Of a stretch of 23,372 nucleotides of DNA, positions 1 to 7,449 are shown piece after piece. How positions within the stretch are numbered: position 1 is the stretch's first letter; each line of letters begins with the position of its first letter. A model generated the notes under the pieces. The model was given only the letters and a program-made list of their open reading frames with translations. It was not told where the DNA came from and ran no database searches. A program made the position numbers and the translations under genes. Origin of the DNA: Dehalococcoidia bacterium (GTDB lineage: Bacteria; Chloroflexota; Dehalococcoidia; Dehalococcoidales; JAUWYK01); contig JAUWYK010000023.1 in NCBI GenBank assembly GCA_030615865.1, forward strand, positions 1 to 23,372, in the 5' to 3' direction.

Positions 1-1
1 T

Positions 2-658
2 AAACTCAAGTGTAATGTCTATGCCATCGAGACGGAATCCGGGATAACCTTATTCGATTGTGGACCAGAGGAGAGTGTCGCAACGCTTATGGTAACACTA
101 CGAGCCAAGCGGATTAGCCAGGTTTTCCTTACACACGGGCATGTTGACCATGCTGGTAGTGCCAGACATTGGCTCAAGGAAGGTGTTAAGGTATTTGGGC
201 CTGAGGAAGAATGCGTAATGTTTCGGTCTGGAGGTCCTGAAACCACACCTCAAGCCTTTAGATACCCTGGATTTGAGCCCACAGCGACCATTAGCCTAGG
301 TGATAGGGTAGCTCTCGATGGGGAATTTGATTTTGTCGTCATCCCAACACCGGGGCATACCATTGGTTCTGTGTGCTACTACGACCAGCATAAGGACATC
401 CTTATTTCTGGTGATCTCCTTTTCGGACCGATCTGGGGATATACGGTGACTTTTCTGCTACAGTTTCTCACCGCTCAAAGACAGTCTGATGTGGATCTTC
501 GGCGTCAGCTGCAATCACTGGAAAACCTAGTAAATGATCGGGTGATTAAAGCTACAACGCTAATATTACCTGGCCATGGTCCAGAATACTATATGCGAGA
601 GAAACCAGGTGCCGTTAAGCGCTCATCAAGGGTGCTGCGCTTCTGTTTAAGAATTTAG
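2..658 (+). CDS. MBL-fold metallo-hydrolase, 5' truncated by window edge
   Basis: The reading frame is open from the first bases of the window, so the N-terminus lies upstream; the first in-frame ATG (89) falls inside the fold and is not the real start. The visible protein has the metallo-beta-lactamase order of motifs: a strand ending LFDCGPE, the metal motif THGHVDHAG (HxHxDH), PTPGHTIGS with the third His, SGDLLF with the bridging Asp, and LPGHGPEY near the end. This is the glyoxalase II-like subgroup, zinc or iron hydrolases of varied substrates; the substrate cannot be told. The protein ends about 20 residues after the last metal His. It is followed by convergent tRNA-Gln. The family is confident, the function is not. 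Confidence 0.85.
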   Translation, partial: KLKCNVYAIETESGITLFDCGPEESVATLMVTLRAKRISQVFLTHGHVDHAGSARHWLKEGVKVFGPEEECVMFRSGGPETTPQAFRYPGFEPTATISLGDRVALDGEFDFVVIPTPGHTIGSVCYYDQHKDILISGDLLFGPIWGYTVTFLLQFLTAQRQSDVDLRRQLQSLENLVNDRVIKATTLILPGHGPEYYMREKPGAVKRSSRVLRFCLRI

Positions 659-721
659 GCTATGGATAGATGATGAAAGCGACAAGACTTTTAATCAGAT
701 TGAGTCCACTTCAAGAAAAAC

Positions 722-795
722 TGGCTGAGGAACCAGAATTCGAACCTACCCCGGCGGATCCAGAGTCCGCTGTCCTACCACTAGACTATTCCCCA
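722..795 (-). tRNA. tRNA-Gln (anticodon CTG)
   Basis: Read on the minus strand this is a 74-nt cloverleaf. The acceptor stem TGGGGAA pairs with TTCCTCA (one G-U), with discriminator G and an encoded CCA. The anticodon stem GCGGA/TCCGC encloses the loop CTCTGGA, giving anticodon CTG. The T loop is GGTTCGAATTC. Discriminator G and U1-A72 are typical of bacterial tRNA-Gln. A T-run follows one base after CCA (plus 716-720) and may help end transcription. Confidence 0.95.
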
Positions 796-805
796 GCACA
801 CCAAA

Positions 806-834
806 ATTATAGCATGTAGCTATGCCTATGGCAA
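806..834 (-). promoter_or_regulatory. Promoter of tRNA-Gln
   Basis: On the minus strand, TTGCCA (834-829), a 17-bp spacer and a perfect TATAAT (811-806) lie 10 bp before the tRNA 5' end. It is arranged divergently to the rnc promoter. Confidence 0.75.
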
Positions 835-846
835 TAACCGCATAAT

Positions 847-875
847 TTGACACCGCAGGCCCGACGGTTTAAGGT
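847..875 (+). promoter_or_regulatory. Probable promoter of rnc
   Basis: A perfect TTGACA (847-852) is followed by a 17-bp spacer and TAAGGT (870-875). The -10 keeps the three most conserved positions (T, A, final T) but is otherwise poor. It lies 25 bp before the rnc start and diverges from the tRNA-Gln promoter. Confidence 0.5.
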
Positions 876-899
876 TATCTAGGAAAGTGAGATAGCGCT

Positions 900-1601
900 T
901 TGGCTGACTTAGCTACTTTGCAACAAACCCTGGGTATTTCCTTTAACGACCCATCTCTACTGGAGCAGGCTCTGGTTCACAGCTCTTATATCAACGAGAA
1001 CCCGGGCTTTGCCCTAACCTCTAATGAACGGCTTGAATTTCTGGGTGATGCTGTTCTAGGTTTTGTAGTCACCGAAAAGCTATACCAAGACTTCCCCCAT
1101 ATGACTGAGGGAGAGATGACTAGACTCCGGGCTACCCTGGTGCGCCGAGATACCCTGTCCCGCATTGCCAGAGCCATTAGACTTGGTGACTACCTTTACC
1201 TGGGAAAGGGAGAGGAGGCAAGTGGTGGACGGCATAAGCCAGCTAACCTAGCCAGTACCTTAGAAGCAGTAATAGCCGCTATCTACCTCGACCATGGCTC
1301 AGCTACCACCAAGGACCTCATCCTAAGGTTATTTGATATAGAGCTACAGAAGGTAGCTAGCCACGAAGTAGAGGCTGATTACAAATCACAACTACAGGAG
1401 CTCATCCAAGCCAGGCAGAAGCAAACACCTGCCTACTATGAAGTAAAAGCAGTAGGACCAGACCATGACAAGAGGTTTACCGTTGAGGTAAGGGTAGGCG
1501 ATACTGTGCTGGGCAAAGGGTCAGGCAAAAGTAAAAAATTGGCAGAGACTGAAGCCGCCCGCTCAGCATTAGAACAACTTTCAATTAACTTTACAGAATA
1601 A
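900..1601 (+). CDS. rnc: Ribonuclease III
   Basis: Cytoplasmic endonuclease that cuts double-stranded RNA, acting in rRNA processing and mRNA turnover. The 233-aa length is normal. The N-terminal nuclease domain carries the signature NERLEFLGD (residues 42-50) with E43, E46 and D50, and GEMTRLRA with E72. The second half-site reads ASTLEA with E122, but the preceding Mg-binding Asp of the E. coli enzyme (D114) is Ser119 here. The C-terminal dsRNA-binding domain (about 160-230) is intact, including the KSKKLAETEAA helix. The start is TTG, placed by AGGAAAGTGAG just upstream and by the usual family N-terminus. It is the first gene of a + strand series. The family is certain; the missing Asp deserves attention. 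Confidence 0.97.
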   Translation: MADLATLQQTLGISFNDPSLLEQALVHSSYINENPGFALTSNERLEFLGDAVLGFVVTEKLYQDFPHMTEGEMTRLRATLVRRDTLSRIARAIRLGDYLYLGKGEEASGGRHKPANLASTLEAVIAAIYLDHGSATTKDLILRLFDIELQKVASHEVEADYKSQLQELIQARQKQTPAYYEVKAVGPDHDKRFTVEVRVGDTVLGKGSGKSKKLAETEAARSALEQLSINFTE

Positions 1602-1665
1602 CCCACCTTTGCTAAACTTCAATTAGCAACGCCTGTAGCTACAATACTTAAGCCGAGGTGATACT

Positions 1666-1809
1666 ATGGGTAGCCGAGATTACAGACATAGAGAACCAAA
1701 GAAACCGAAAAAGGATACCAAGAAAATATCGGCGGCTACTATCCTACCCCCTCCAGTAACTGTAGAAGTAATTAAGAAGGGGAAGCAGGAACGAAAAGCA
1801 GAGGAGTAA
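1666..1809 (+). CDS. Small basic protein (47 aa), MGSRDYRHR type
   Basis: An ATG with GAGGTG at good spacing opens a 47-codon frame. The product starts MGSRDYRHREPKKPKKD and continues with a TILPPP segment and a charged tail rich in Lys, Arg and Glu. There are no Cys, no hydrophobic segment and no recognisable domain. I have an impression of similar short proteins in Dehalococcoidia genomes, but this is memory, not a search. A TACAAT (1640-1645) upstream could be a -10 box for its own transcript, though the -35 match (TTCAAT) is weak. It lies between rnc and the radical SAM gene on the same strand. It may bind nucleic acid or ribosomes given its charge; that is a guess. Confidence 0.7.
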   Translation: MGSRDYRHREPKKPKKDTKKISAATILPPPVTVEVIKKGKQERKAEE

Positions 1810-1880
1810 GACAGATAGCAGTCTACCGAGAGCTTCTCAGCACTGAAGAGTTAAAGGTTCGAGTTGAGAAAGCCAGAGCA

Positions 1881-2750
1881 ATGCTGGAAGAGTGCCGGGT
1901 ATGCCCTCGTCAGTGTGGTGTTAATCGTCTGGCTGGTGAAAGTGGGAAGTGCCATATTACAAGTCAGGTCGTTGTTTCCAGCTACGGTCCTCACTTCGGA
2001 GAAGAGGCGCCTTTGGTGGGCAGGCATGGCTCAGGAACCATCTTTTTCACCTACTGTAATCTACGCTGCGTCTTCTGCCAGAACTACACCATAAGCCAAT
2101 TAGGTGAAGGGAGCCCAGTAAACAGAGAAGAGCTGGCTACGATGATGCTCTCCCTTCAGGCAAAAGGCTGCCATAATATAAATCTAGTAAGCCCAACCCA
2201 TGTCATCCCCTACATCCTAGACGCCCTGGAGCTAGCGGTCGGCAAGGGTCTCTATCTGCCTCTGGTGTATAACAGCGGTGGCTATGATTCTATAGAAACC
2301 TTGAGGCTCTTAGATGGGATTGTTGATATCTACATGCCTGATATGAAATATTCCGATGAAAAAATCGCCGAAGAGTTATCCGGGATAAAAGACTACCCTA
2401 AAGTAAATAAAGCAGCAATCAAGGAAATGCACCACCAGGTGGGCGACCTCCAGATAGATGAGCAAGGCGTAGCTCAGCGTGGTCTTCTGGTGCGTCACCT
2501 GGTGTTACCTAACCGGTTAGCCGGGACCAAAGAGGTGGTACGTTTCCTCGCCCAGGAGGTCTCTACCAATACCTACCTGAACATCATGGCTCAGTATCAC
2601 CCATGTCATAAAGCCTTTGATATACCGCTACTGGCGCGTCCGGTGAATAAGCAGGAATTCTCTGAAGCTATTGACCTAGCTCAACAGCAAGGTCTGTGCA
2701 GACTGGATAAACATAACTTCCCGCTGCCAATAAGGTTTGTTCTGGGATAA
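1881..2750 (+). CDS. Radical SAM protein, PflX type (pyruvate formate-lyase activase homologue)
   Basis: Radical SAM enzyme of the COG1313/PflX group; the substrate is unknown for the family. The [4Fe-4S] motif is CNLRCVFC (C59, C63, C66). An N-terminal Cys set (C5, C8, C12, C24, as in CRVCPRQCG) is typical of the group, as are VYNSGGYDS and DIYMPDMKY. The ATG at 1881 leaves only four residues before the first conserved Cys. The same frame stays open upstream to a TAA at 1773 and reads AVYRELLSTEELKVRVEKA, resembling the N-terminus usual in this family. That stretch has no ATG, GTG or TTG, but an ATA at 1815 has GGAG eight bases before it. The true start may therefore be 1815. The acylphosphatase start follows the stop by 4 nt. 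Confidence 0.9.
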   Translation: MLEECRVCPRQCGVNRLAGESGKCHITSQVVVSSYGPHFGEEAPLVGRHGSGTIFFTYCNLRCVFCQNYTISQLGEGSPVNREELATMMLSLQAKGCHNINLVSPTHVIPYILDALELAVGKGLYLPLVYNSGGYDSIETLRLLDGIVDIYMPDMKYSDEKIAEELSGIKDYPKVNKAAIKEMHHQVGDLQIDEQGVAQRGLLVRHLVLPNRLAGTKEVVRFLAQEVSTNTYLNIMAQYHPCHKAFDIPLLARPVNKQEFSEAIDLAQQQGLCRLDKHNFPLPIRFVLG

Positions 2751-2754
2751 AGTA

Positions 2755-3039
2755 ATGACTGAATTAGCCTCTGTTCAGGCAATAGTATACGGCTATGTTC
2801 AAGGCGTTTTCTTCCGTGCCTTCGCATCCAGACGAGCTACTGAGCTAGGTCTAACCGGCTATGTGTGTAACCTCCGCGATATGGAAGCAGTGGAAGTCCA
2901 GGCTGAAGGGGAAAGAAGGCAGTTGGAAAAGCTAATTGACTATCTTAAGGTCGGACCGCCGGGGGCTAAAGTGGAAAAGGTAGTAACTAAGTGGTCAGAA
3001 CATACCGGGAGTTACTCTGACTTCAGTATAAGGTATTAG
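2755..3039 (+). CDS. acyP: Acylphosphatase
   Basis: Small cytoplasmic enzyme that hydrolyses acyl phosphates. The 94-aa product has the two family motifs, YGYVQGVFFRAF with the catalytic Arg and GYVCNLRDM with the catalytic Asn, followed by the usual VEVQAEG strand. I chose ATG 2755 because the protein then begins at the usual place. A TTG at 2737 in the same frame would overlap the radical SAM gene and adds only MFWDKV. A GGGA eight bases upstream can serve as ribosome site. The TAG stop overlaps the TAA of the convergent minus-strand gene, so the two 3' ends share bases. Confidence 0.93.
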   Translation: MTELASVQAIVYGYVQGVFFRAFASRRATELGLTGYVCNLRDMEAVEVQAEGERRQLEKLIDYLKVGPPGAKVEKVVTKWSEHTGSYSDFSIRY

Positions 3040-3431
3040 CCAGGAGCCTGGCGCAGTCCATAATACTGGTCATTCCCAAGAAGACGAGCTAGAATCTCAG
3101 CCGAAGTGCGATAGCTATCCCCACCCCACCACTCATCTAGTTGCCGGGACAGTTGCTCCAAGTCAAGAGGCTCATTCCCGTTAGCCAGGAAAAGACGAAA
3201 TATACTCTGTAAAACAGGTAACTCACGGGTAATGAAACCCAGGGTCTTGGAACAGCAATCTTTAATAGTAGATAAAAGCTCAGCAGCCGAAATCTCTGCC
3301 TCTTCCGCCTTCAACCGCTCACGGCACTTGGGGCACAAACAGCCCTGGGCTAAGGCAAAAAATGAGCGATTACTCTGCTGATACCAATCTAGGTCAATAA
3401 AATAGCGTGGCGTAACTTGCTCAGTACTTAT
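3036..3431 (-). CDS. Unrecognised Cys-containing protein, last in Mo-cofactor operon
   Basis: About 131 aa. Visible are VTPRYFIDLDWY near the N-terminus, a Cys pair in CLCPKCRERL, a second pair in KDCCSK, and a C-terminal helical part (LDLEQLSRQL, YRTSAEILARLLG) that could be a small DNA- or protein-binding domain. I do not know its function. The frame opens after a TAG at 3456-3458. The first usual start, TTG at 3338, would cut inside the Cys motif and discard 31 well-formed residues. I place the start at an ATA (3431-3429), which has GGAG seven bases before it. An ATG directly followed by the TAG (3461-3456) is also in frame. It lies 37 nt after the DUF362 gene on the same strand and overlaps the acyP stop. 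Confidence 0.6.
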   Translation of the reverse strand: MSTEQVTPRYFIDLDWYQQSNRSFFALAQGCLCPKCRERLKAEEAEISAAELLSTIKDCCSKTLGFITRELPVLQSIFRLFLANGNEPLDLEQLSRQLDEWWGGDSYRTSAEILARLLGNDQYYGLRQAPG

Positions 3432-3468
3432 ATCTCTGCTCCGTCCACAGAACTTCTACATAAGAAAT

Positions 3469-4218
3469 TTAAGTCTCAAAAATCACTTTGGCTTCCTTAA
3501 TCAGGTCAAGATACTCTGTCTTAAGCCCCAGTGCCTTTGAAGCCTCACAATCTACCTCATAAGGCTCACCAATAAACACTTTGCCACACTCCTCAACTTC
3601 ACCCTGAGTGGGGTCATCCCGGGCGATGAACTTTTGCCAAGCTTCTATAATCCCCAGGTCGAAGGGTAAGGTAAAATAGAGGTCAGCTATCACCTTATCT
3701 ATCCCCAGACTATATAAATCTCCCCAGCCCCTTGGTGCCCCACCACCATACTTGCTGCTGGGCAGCAGCGAGAGTAGGTTCATTATGCTAAGGCTACCTC
3801 TACCACTAAGAATTTTTAATGGAGCCACTGTTATCAAGTAGTCACTAGACAAGATAACATTAGGTACCCAGAAGGTTGGTACGGCAAAGGGCTTAAGTAG
3901 AGGATTATCTACCTCCACCCAGATACAATCCTTTACATCTAGCGTCAATACCCGGGGGAAATTGTAACCCAAAGCCTGATATATCGGGGAGACCAGACCC
4001 CCACCAGGGGTACCTTCAAGTAGAAGAATATCGGCCTCACTGACCTTCCTGATACCTTCTATTATCACCGACAGCATATCCTGGCTGGTAGTTACTGGAT
4101 ATGGTATGGGGTAAGCTGCTGAAGGCTTAATCAAAATGCGTCGCGCCCTGGATATTACCGATGGTGCTCTAAAAACAAACTCTGAAGCTTCAAAAATCAA
4201 GCCTTCCTCCTTAGCCAA
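3469..4218 (-). CDS. DUF362 family protein
   Basis: The product has the DUF362 pattern: RRILIKPSAAYPIPYPVTTSQ near the start, then ILLLEGTPGGG, LLKPFAVPTFWVPNVILSSDYLITVAPLK, and SLLPSSKYGGG before the end. It lacks the Cys-rich ferredoxin part found in some members. The family's biochemical role is unclear; members often occur near iron-sulfur and redox genes. The start is TTG at 4218, since no ATG lies between it and the in-frame stop at 4240. It overlaps the end of mobB by 22 nt, so translation is probably coupled and the protein may serve the molybdenum-cofactor pathway or an enzyme that uses it (inference). Confidence 0.8.
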   Translation of the reverse strand: MAKEEGLIFEASEFVFRAPSVISRARRILIKPSAAYPIPYPVTTSQDMLSVIIEGIRKVSEADILLLEGTPGGGLVSPIYQALGYNFPRVLTLDVKDCIWVEVDNPLLKPFAVPTFWVPNVILSSDYLITVAPLKILSGRGSLSIMNLLSLLPSSKYGGGAPRGWGDLYSLGIDKVIADLYFTLPFDLGIIEAWQKFIARDDPTQGEVEECGKVFIGEPYEVDCEASKALGLKTEYLDLIKEAKVIFET

Positions 4219-4850
4219 ATATGTAAGCTCTTTACCTCTTTAACACCCTTCAGACAAGACACCATAGCTACCAGGGTTCTAGCCAGCAAATTCCTAATAA
4301 ATAGGTTTAACGGAATATGGGCATCATTTATAAACAGGTCAATATCCTCCCCTTTAGCAGGCAAAGCTAACATTTTATTCTCAATTAAATCAGCCAGTCC
4401 TTGAACCTCGTCCATTGAGAACTGTGGCACATCTACATCCAATGGCTCATCAGTGACAATAGCTAATAATTGCCGGGGTGGACATAACAGCTCTTGACCT
4501 TGCTCCTTACGATGAACCTCAATCTTGGGTATGCTACCCTGCTTAAATCCTTCGGTCAGGATAAGGTCATAATCCCACACCATAAAGCGAGATAATTCTC
4601 GTGGGCTGAAATCGCGCTCCACCTGTGTAATAACAGCCAGTTTGTGGGGTGAGCTAATAGCCACCACCTCACTACCAGCCTGGCTAAGGCGCCAGCTATC
4701 CTTACCCAGCGTATCAAGCTCAAAGTCATCACCAGCGTGCTTAATAACTGCCACTTTATATCCCCGCTGCTTAAGCTCAACAATTAAGCCCTCCAGCAAG
4801 GTCGTCTTGCCTGACTTTGCTTTTCCCACTACAGAAATAATTGGTCTCAT
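4197..4850 (-). CDS. mobB: Molybdopterin-guanine dinucleotide biosynthesis protein MobB, with C-terminal extension
   Basis: GTP-binding partner of MobA in making the guanine dinucleotide form of the molybdenum cofactor. Walker A is GKAKSGKTT (9-17). The family segment KHAGDDFELDTLGKDSWR (about 38-54) and LILTEGFKQGSIPKIEVHR (about 97-114) follow. Residues from about 165 to 217 (DLFINDAHIPLNLFIRNLL, VSCLKG) form an extra module beyond the E. coli-type protein; I believe similar tails occur in some archaeal and Chloroflexota MobB proteins. The Shine-Dalgarno GGAGGAG lies over the 3' end of moeA, 5 nt upstream, so the genes are coupled. Confidence 0.9.
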   Translation of the reverse strand: MRPIISVVGKAKSGKTTLLEGLIVELKQRGYKVAVIKHAGDDFELDTLGKDSWRLSQAGSEVVAISSPHKLAVITQVERDFSPRELSRFMVWDYDLILTEGFKQGSIPKIEVHRKEQGQELLCPPRQLLAIVTDEPLDVDVPQFSMDEVQGLADLIENKMLALPAKGEDIDLFINDAHIPLNLFIRNLLARTLVAMVSCLKGVKEVKSLHIWLRRKA

Positions 4851-4855
4851 TTTAA

Positions 4856-6115
4856 CTACTCCTCCTCAATCCAATCTAGCATCATCACCTGAACTATGTC
4901 TCCCGCCTTCACTTCTGGCTTATCCTCAGGCACAATCACCAGCCCATTGGCTAAGGACATAGAGGTTAGAATCCCCGAACCCTGGGGACCGGTTAGTCGA
5001 GCGAAGTATTGACCACCACGCTTTTCCACTATTGCCCGAGCGAAGATACGGCGTTCATCCGCATTTACGATAGGTTCTTCTATCACCGCTTCCACGGTAG
5101 GCTTGGCTAGATTTTTCTTGCCCATCATCTTGAGGATAGCCGGACGAACAAATAGCTCAAAGGCAACCATGGCGCTGACCGGGTTGCCCGGTAAACCAAG
5201 GTGTGGTATGTTTCTAGCTACGCCTGCCTTGCTGATTCCCTTAATCGTACCAAAGGCTAGGGGTTTCCCCGGCTTCATCCGGACCCTCCAAAAGACAATT
5301 TCACCCTCTTTAACCAAGACATCCCTGACTACATCGTAATCACCAAACGAGACGCCCCCAGTAGTTATAAGCATGTCAGCATTCAGCCCCTGGTGGAGCC
5401 CAGCCACCAATGAATCCTGACTATCTGAAACAATCCCCAGTATTTTGGGAATACCCCCGTAGCGCAGAACCAGGGCAGCCACGCTGTAGGTATTACTATT
5501 GTATATCTTAGCCGCAGGCAGAGACTGACCAATATCCACCAGCTCATCTCCAGTGGCTAAAATAGCCACCACCGGGCGGCGAATAACCTCTACTCTGCTG
5601 CGTCCCAACGAAGCCAAAACACCAACCTCTGATGGTCTGATTACTATTCCTTTGCTCAATACCAGTGAGCCGGTGGCAATATCCTCGCCGGCTCGCCGAA
5701 TGTCCAAGCCAGCCTCTACTTCCTTTACAATGCCTACCTCAGCCGGGGGTGGCGTTCGTGAAGCCTCGTCTGTATCCTCAAATCTGACTACACAATCTGC
5801 ACCCTTTGGTACTGGTGCCCCGGTCATAATCCGAACCGCAGTGCCAGGTTCTACCTCACATTCAGAAGCAGAACCAGGGAGAACGGTATCAATAACACGC
5901 AGCAATCGGGGAGACTGTTGGCTAGCACCCTTAGTATCTCCGGCTCGAACCGCATAGCCATCCATAGCTGCATTGTCTAGCCGGGGGATACTAATGCTAG
6001 AATATATATCCTCAGCCAAAACTTGCCCCAGACAGTCTAAAATAGGGCTCTCTTCCTCTTCCAGAACATCTGCATAACTAAGGATTTTCTCCAGCGCCTG
6101 TTCAACACTTATCAT
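4856..6115 (-). CDS. moeA: Molybdopterin molybdenumtransferase MoeA
   Basis: Inserts molybdate into adenylylated molybdopterin. The 419-aa length is normal. Family motifs are in order: DNAAMDGYAV (47-56) with the key Asp, GLDIRRAGED (137-145), ATGDEL (187-192), SDSQ (230-233), TTGGVSFGDYD (251-261), MKPGKPLAFG (280-289) and GLPGNPVSA in the following stretch. All four acidic positions important in E. coli MoeA have counterparts. The ATG overlaps the end of mobA by 14 nt. It is the second gene of the mobA-moeA-mobB operon, so the host probably has at least one molybdenum or tungsten oxidoreductase outside the window. Confidence 0.97.
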   Translation of the reverse strand: MISVEQALEKILSYADVLEEEESPILDCLGQVLAEDIYSSISIPRLDNAAMDGYAVRAGDTKGASQQSPRLLRVIDTVLPGSASECEVEPGTAVRIMTGAPVPKGADCVVRFEDTDEASRTPPPAEVGIVKEVEAGLDIRRAGEDIATGSLVLSKGIVIRPSEVGVLASLGRSRVEVIRRPVVAILATGDELVDIGQSLPAAKIYNSNTYSVAALVLRYGGIPKILGIVSDSQDSLVAGLHQGLNADMLITTGGVSFGDYDVVRDVLVKEGEIVFWRVRMKPGKPLAFGTIKGISKAGVARNIPHLGLPGNPVSAMVAFELFVRPAILKMMGKKNLAKPTVEAVIEEPIVNADERRIFARAIVEKRGGQYFARLTGPQGSGILTSMSLANGLVIVPEDKPEVKAGDIVQVMMLDWIEEE

Positions 6116-6719
6116 CGCCCAACCCTCTTGCCAGTTCCCTTGCCACCTCCAAATCAGCCTCAGTATTAATATTGAAAAAGCTCAAGTGCTCAGGGTCAAA
6201 CCTATCAATCTCCTCAGCTTCCACATACCTTACCCTAACCAAAGGGAAAAGGTCAGTAACTTTCAGATTACCTTGCCCAAGCAGCCCTTCCATGGGGGCT
6301 AAGCAGTCCTTGGAGTAAATGGCATGAAGCGGTTCGACCATACTGCCCAATCTAAGGACTACCAGGTCAAAGCCAGCTGAAAGCTGTATCATATAACGCA
6401 GCAAGGCTTGGTTCAAAAACGGCATATCACAAGCGACGACAAGGTTATAGAGTGAAGCCGAGGCGATTAAGCCAGTATAGATACCACCCAAGGGACCTTT
6501 ACCGGGGTAAGTATCAACGACTAATCTCAACTTTGGGTAGTTAATAGACCGGGGAAGGGATTGCCTTCTAGCAGTAACTATAATAATGTCACTGTTAAAA
6601 GGGCTAAGACAGGATACTACCCTCCGTAGCAAACTTATATTGCCAATAGTTTCTAAAACCTTATCACGCCCCAAGCGCAAGCCCTTGCCACCAGCAAGAA
6701 CAATACAACTTATATCCAA
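6102..6719 (-). CDS. mobA: Molybdenum cofactor guanylyltransferase MobA
   Basis: Transfers GMP to molybdopterin to form the guanine dinucleotide cofactor. The nucleotide-binding signature is VLAGGKGLRLGRDK near the N-terminus, followed by GPLGGIYTGL and VACDMPFL, the metal-binding Asp motif. The 205-aa length fits. The start is TTG at 6719; there is no in-frame ATG upstream and only a weak GAG ribosome site about 11 nt before it. It is the first gene of the operon. The 73-bp gap to the next gene upstream must hold the promoter; TTGACT is visible there, but no good -10 box. Confidence 0.93.
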   Translation of the reverse strand: MDISCIVLAGGKGLRLGRDKVLETIGNISLLRRVVSCLSPFNSDIIIVTARRQSLPRSINYPKLRLVVDTYPGKGPLGGIYTGLIASASLYNLVVACDMPFLNQALLRYMIQLSAGFDLVVLRLGSMVEPLHAIYSKDCLAPMEGLLGQGNLKVTDLFPLVRVRYVEAEEIDRFDPEHLSFFNINTEADLEVARELARGLGDDKC

Positions 6720-6792
6720 GGTATATTTCTCAATTCCTTCCCCTGACCTTACCCCCTAATACTATTTTACCACAATAGTCAACAGCCCAAAG

Positions 6793-7434
6793 CTAGAGCG
6801 CTGATTTCAGGACTATAATTTGAGTTGTGGCTGGAAGTTCTCCCTGTTTAAACTCCACCTCGCTGGCACCGAGCCGGCTTACGTCCCCCTTCCCCCGAAG
6901 GAATTCATCCACGCCAGCTATCGGGAAGTCACACTTATCCGTTTTATAGTGCATAGGGATAACCACCTTAGGTGCTAACCTATTACAAACCTCACTGGCA
7001 GCCTTGGCATCAATGGTAAAATAACCACCTACCGGAATAAGTAGTATATCCACTGTGCCTATCTCAGCAACCTGCTTGTCACTGAGCAGGTGACCAAGGT
7101 CACCGAGGTGACAGACCCTTATCCCGTCCACTTGAAAGCAGAAGATGATATTATTACCCCTCAACCTCCCCCCGGCATCATCATGGTAACAAGGGATACC
7201 CTTGAACTCTATGCCCTTAACCTCGGCTGTCCCTGTAACCACCTCAGGACTACCCCCAACTGCGGCTACATTGCTATGGTCAAGATGGTCATGGCTCACG
7301 GTGACAATATCGGCAGACTCATTTATTTCGCCATAAGTGAGAATCTCATCTGGCTGATAGGGGTCAGTTATCAGCCTGGTTCCAATATCTGAGGTAATCA
7401 TAAAGCAGGCATGTCCCAGCCATTTAATCTTCAT
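6793..7434 (-). CDS. MBL-fold protein, UlaG/UPF0173-like metal-dependent hydrolase
   Basis: 213 aa. The fold begins KIKWLGHACFMI and carries VTVSHDHLDHSN (HxHxDH), HLGDLGH with the bridging Asp, and VVIPMHYKTD with the last metal ligand. This pattern is that of the UlaG-like/UPF0173 proteins, which include L-ascorbate-6-phosphate lactonase but are mostly of unknown substrate. The start ATG has a strong AAGGAGG six bases upstream. It lies 15 nt after pepA on the same strand and probably shares its transcript. Confidence 0.88.
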   Translation of the reverse strand: MKIKWLGHACFMITSDIGTRLITDPYQPDEILTYGEINESADIVTVSHDHLDHSNVAAVGGSPEVVTGTAEVKGIEFKGIPCYHDDAGGRLRGNNIIFCFQVDGIRVCHLGDLGHLLSDKQVAEIGTVDILLIPVGGYFTIDAKAASEVCNRLAPKVVIPMHYKTDKCDFPIAGVDEFLRGKGDVSRLGASEVEFKQGELPATTQIIVLKSAL

Positions 7435-7449
7435 AGTTTACCTCCTTTA

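Noticed and set aside
2737..2754. Earlier TTG start for acylphosphatase
   Set aside because: It overlaps the radical SAM gene and adds residues not usual in the family; ATG 2755 fits better.
4642..4962. 106-codon plus-strand frame opposite mobB/moeA
   Set aside because: Low-complexity Ser/Pro/Leu-rich translation antisense to two real genes.
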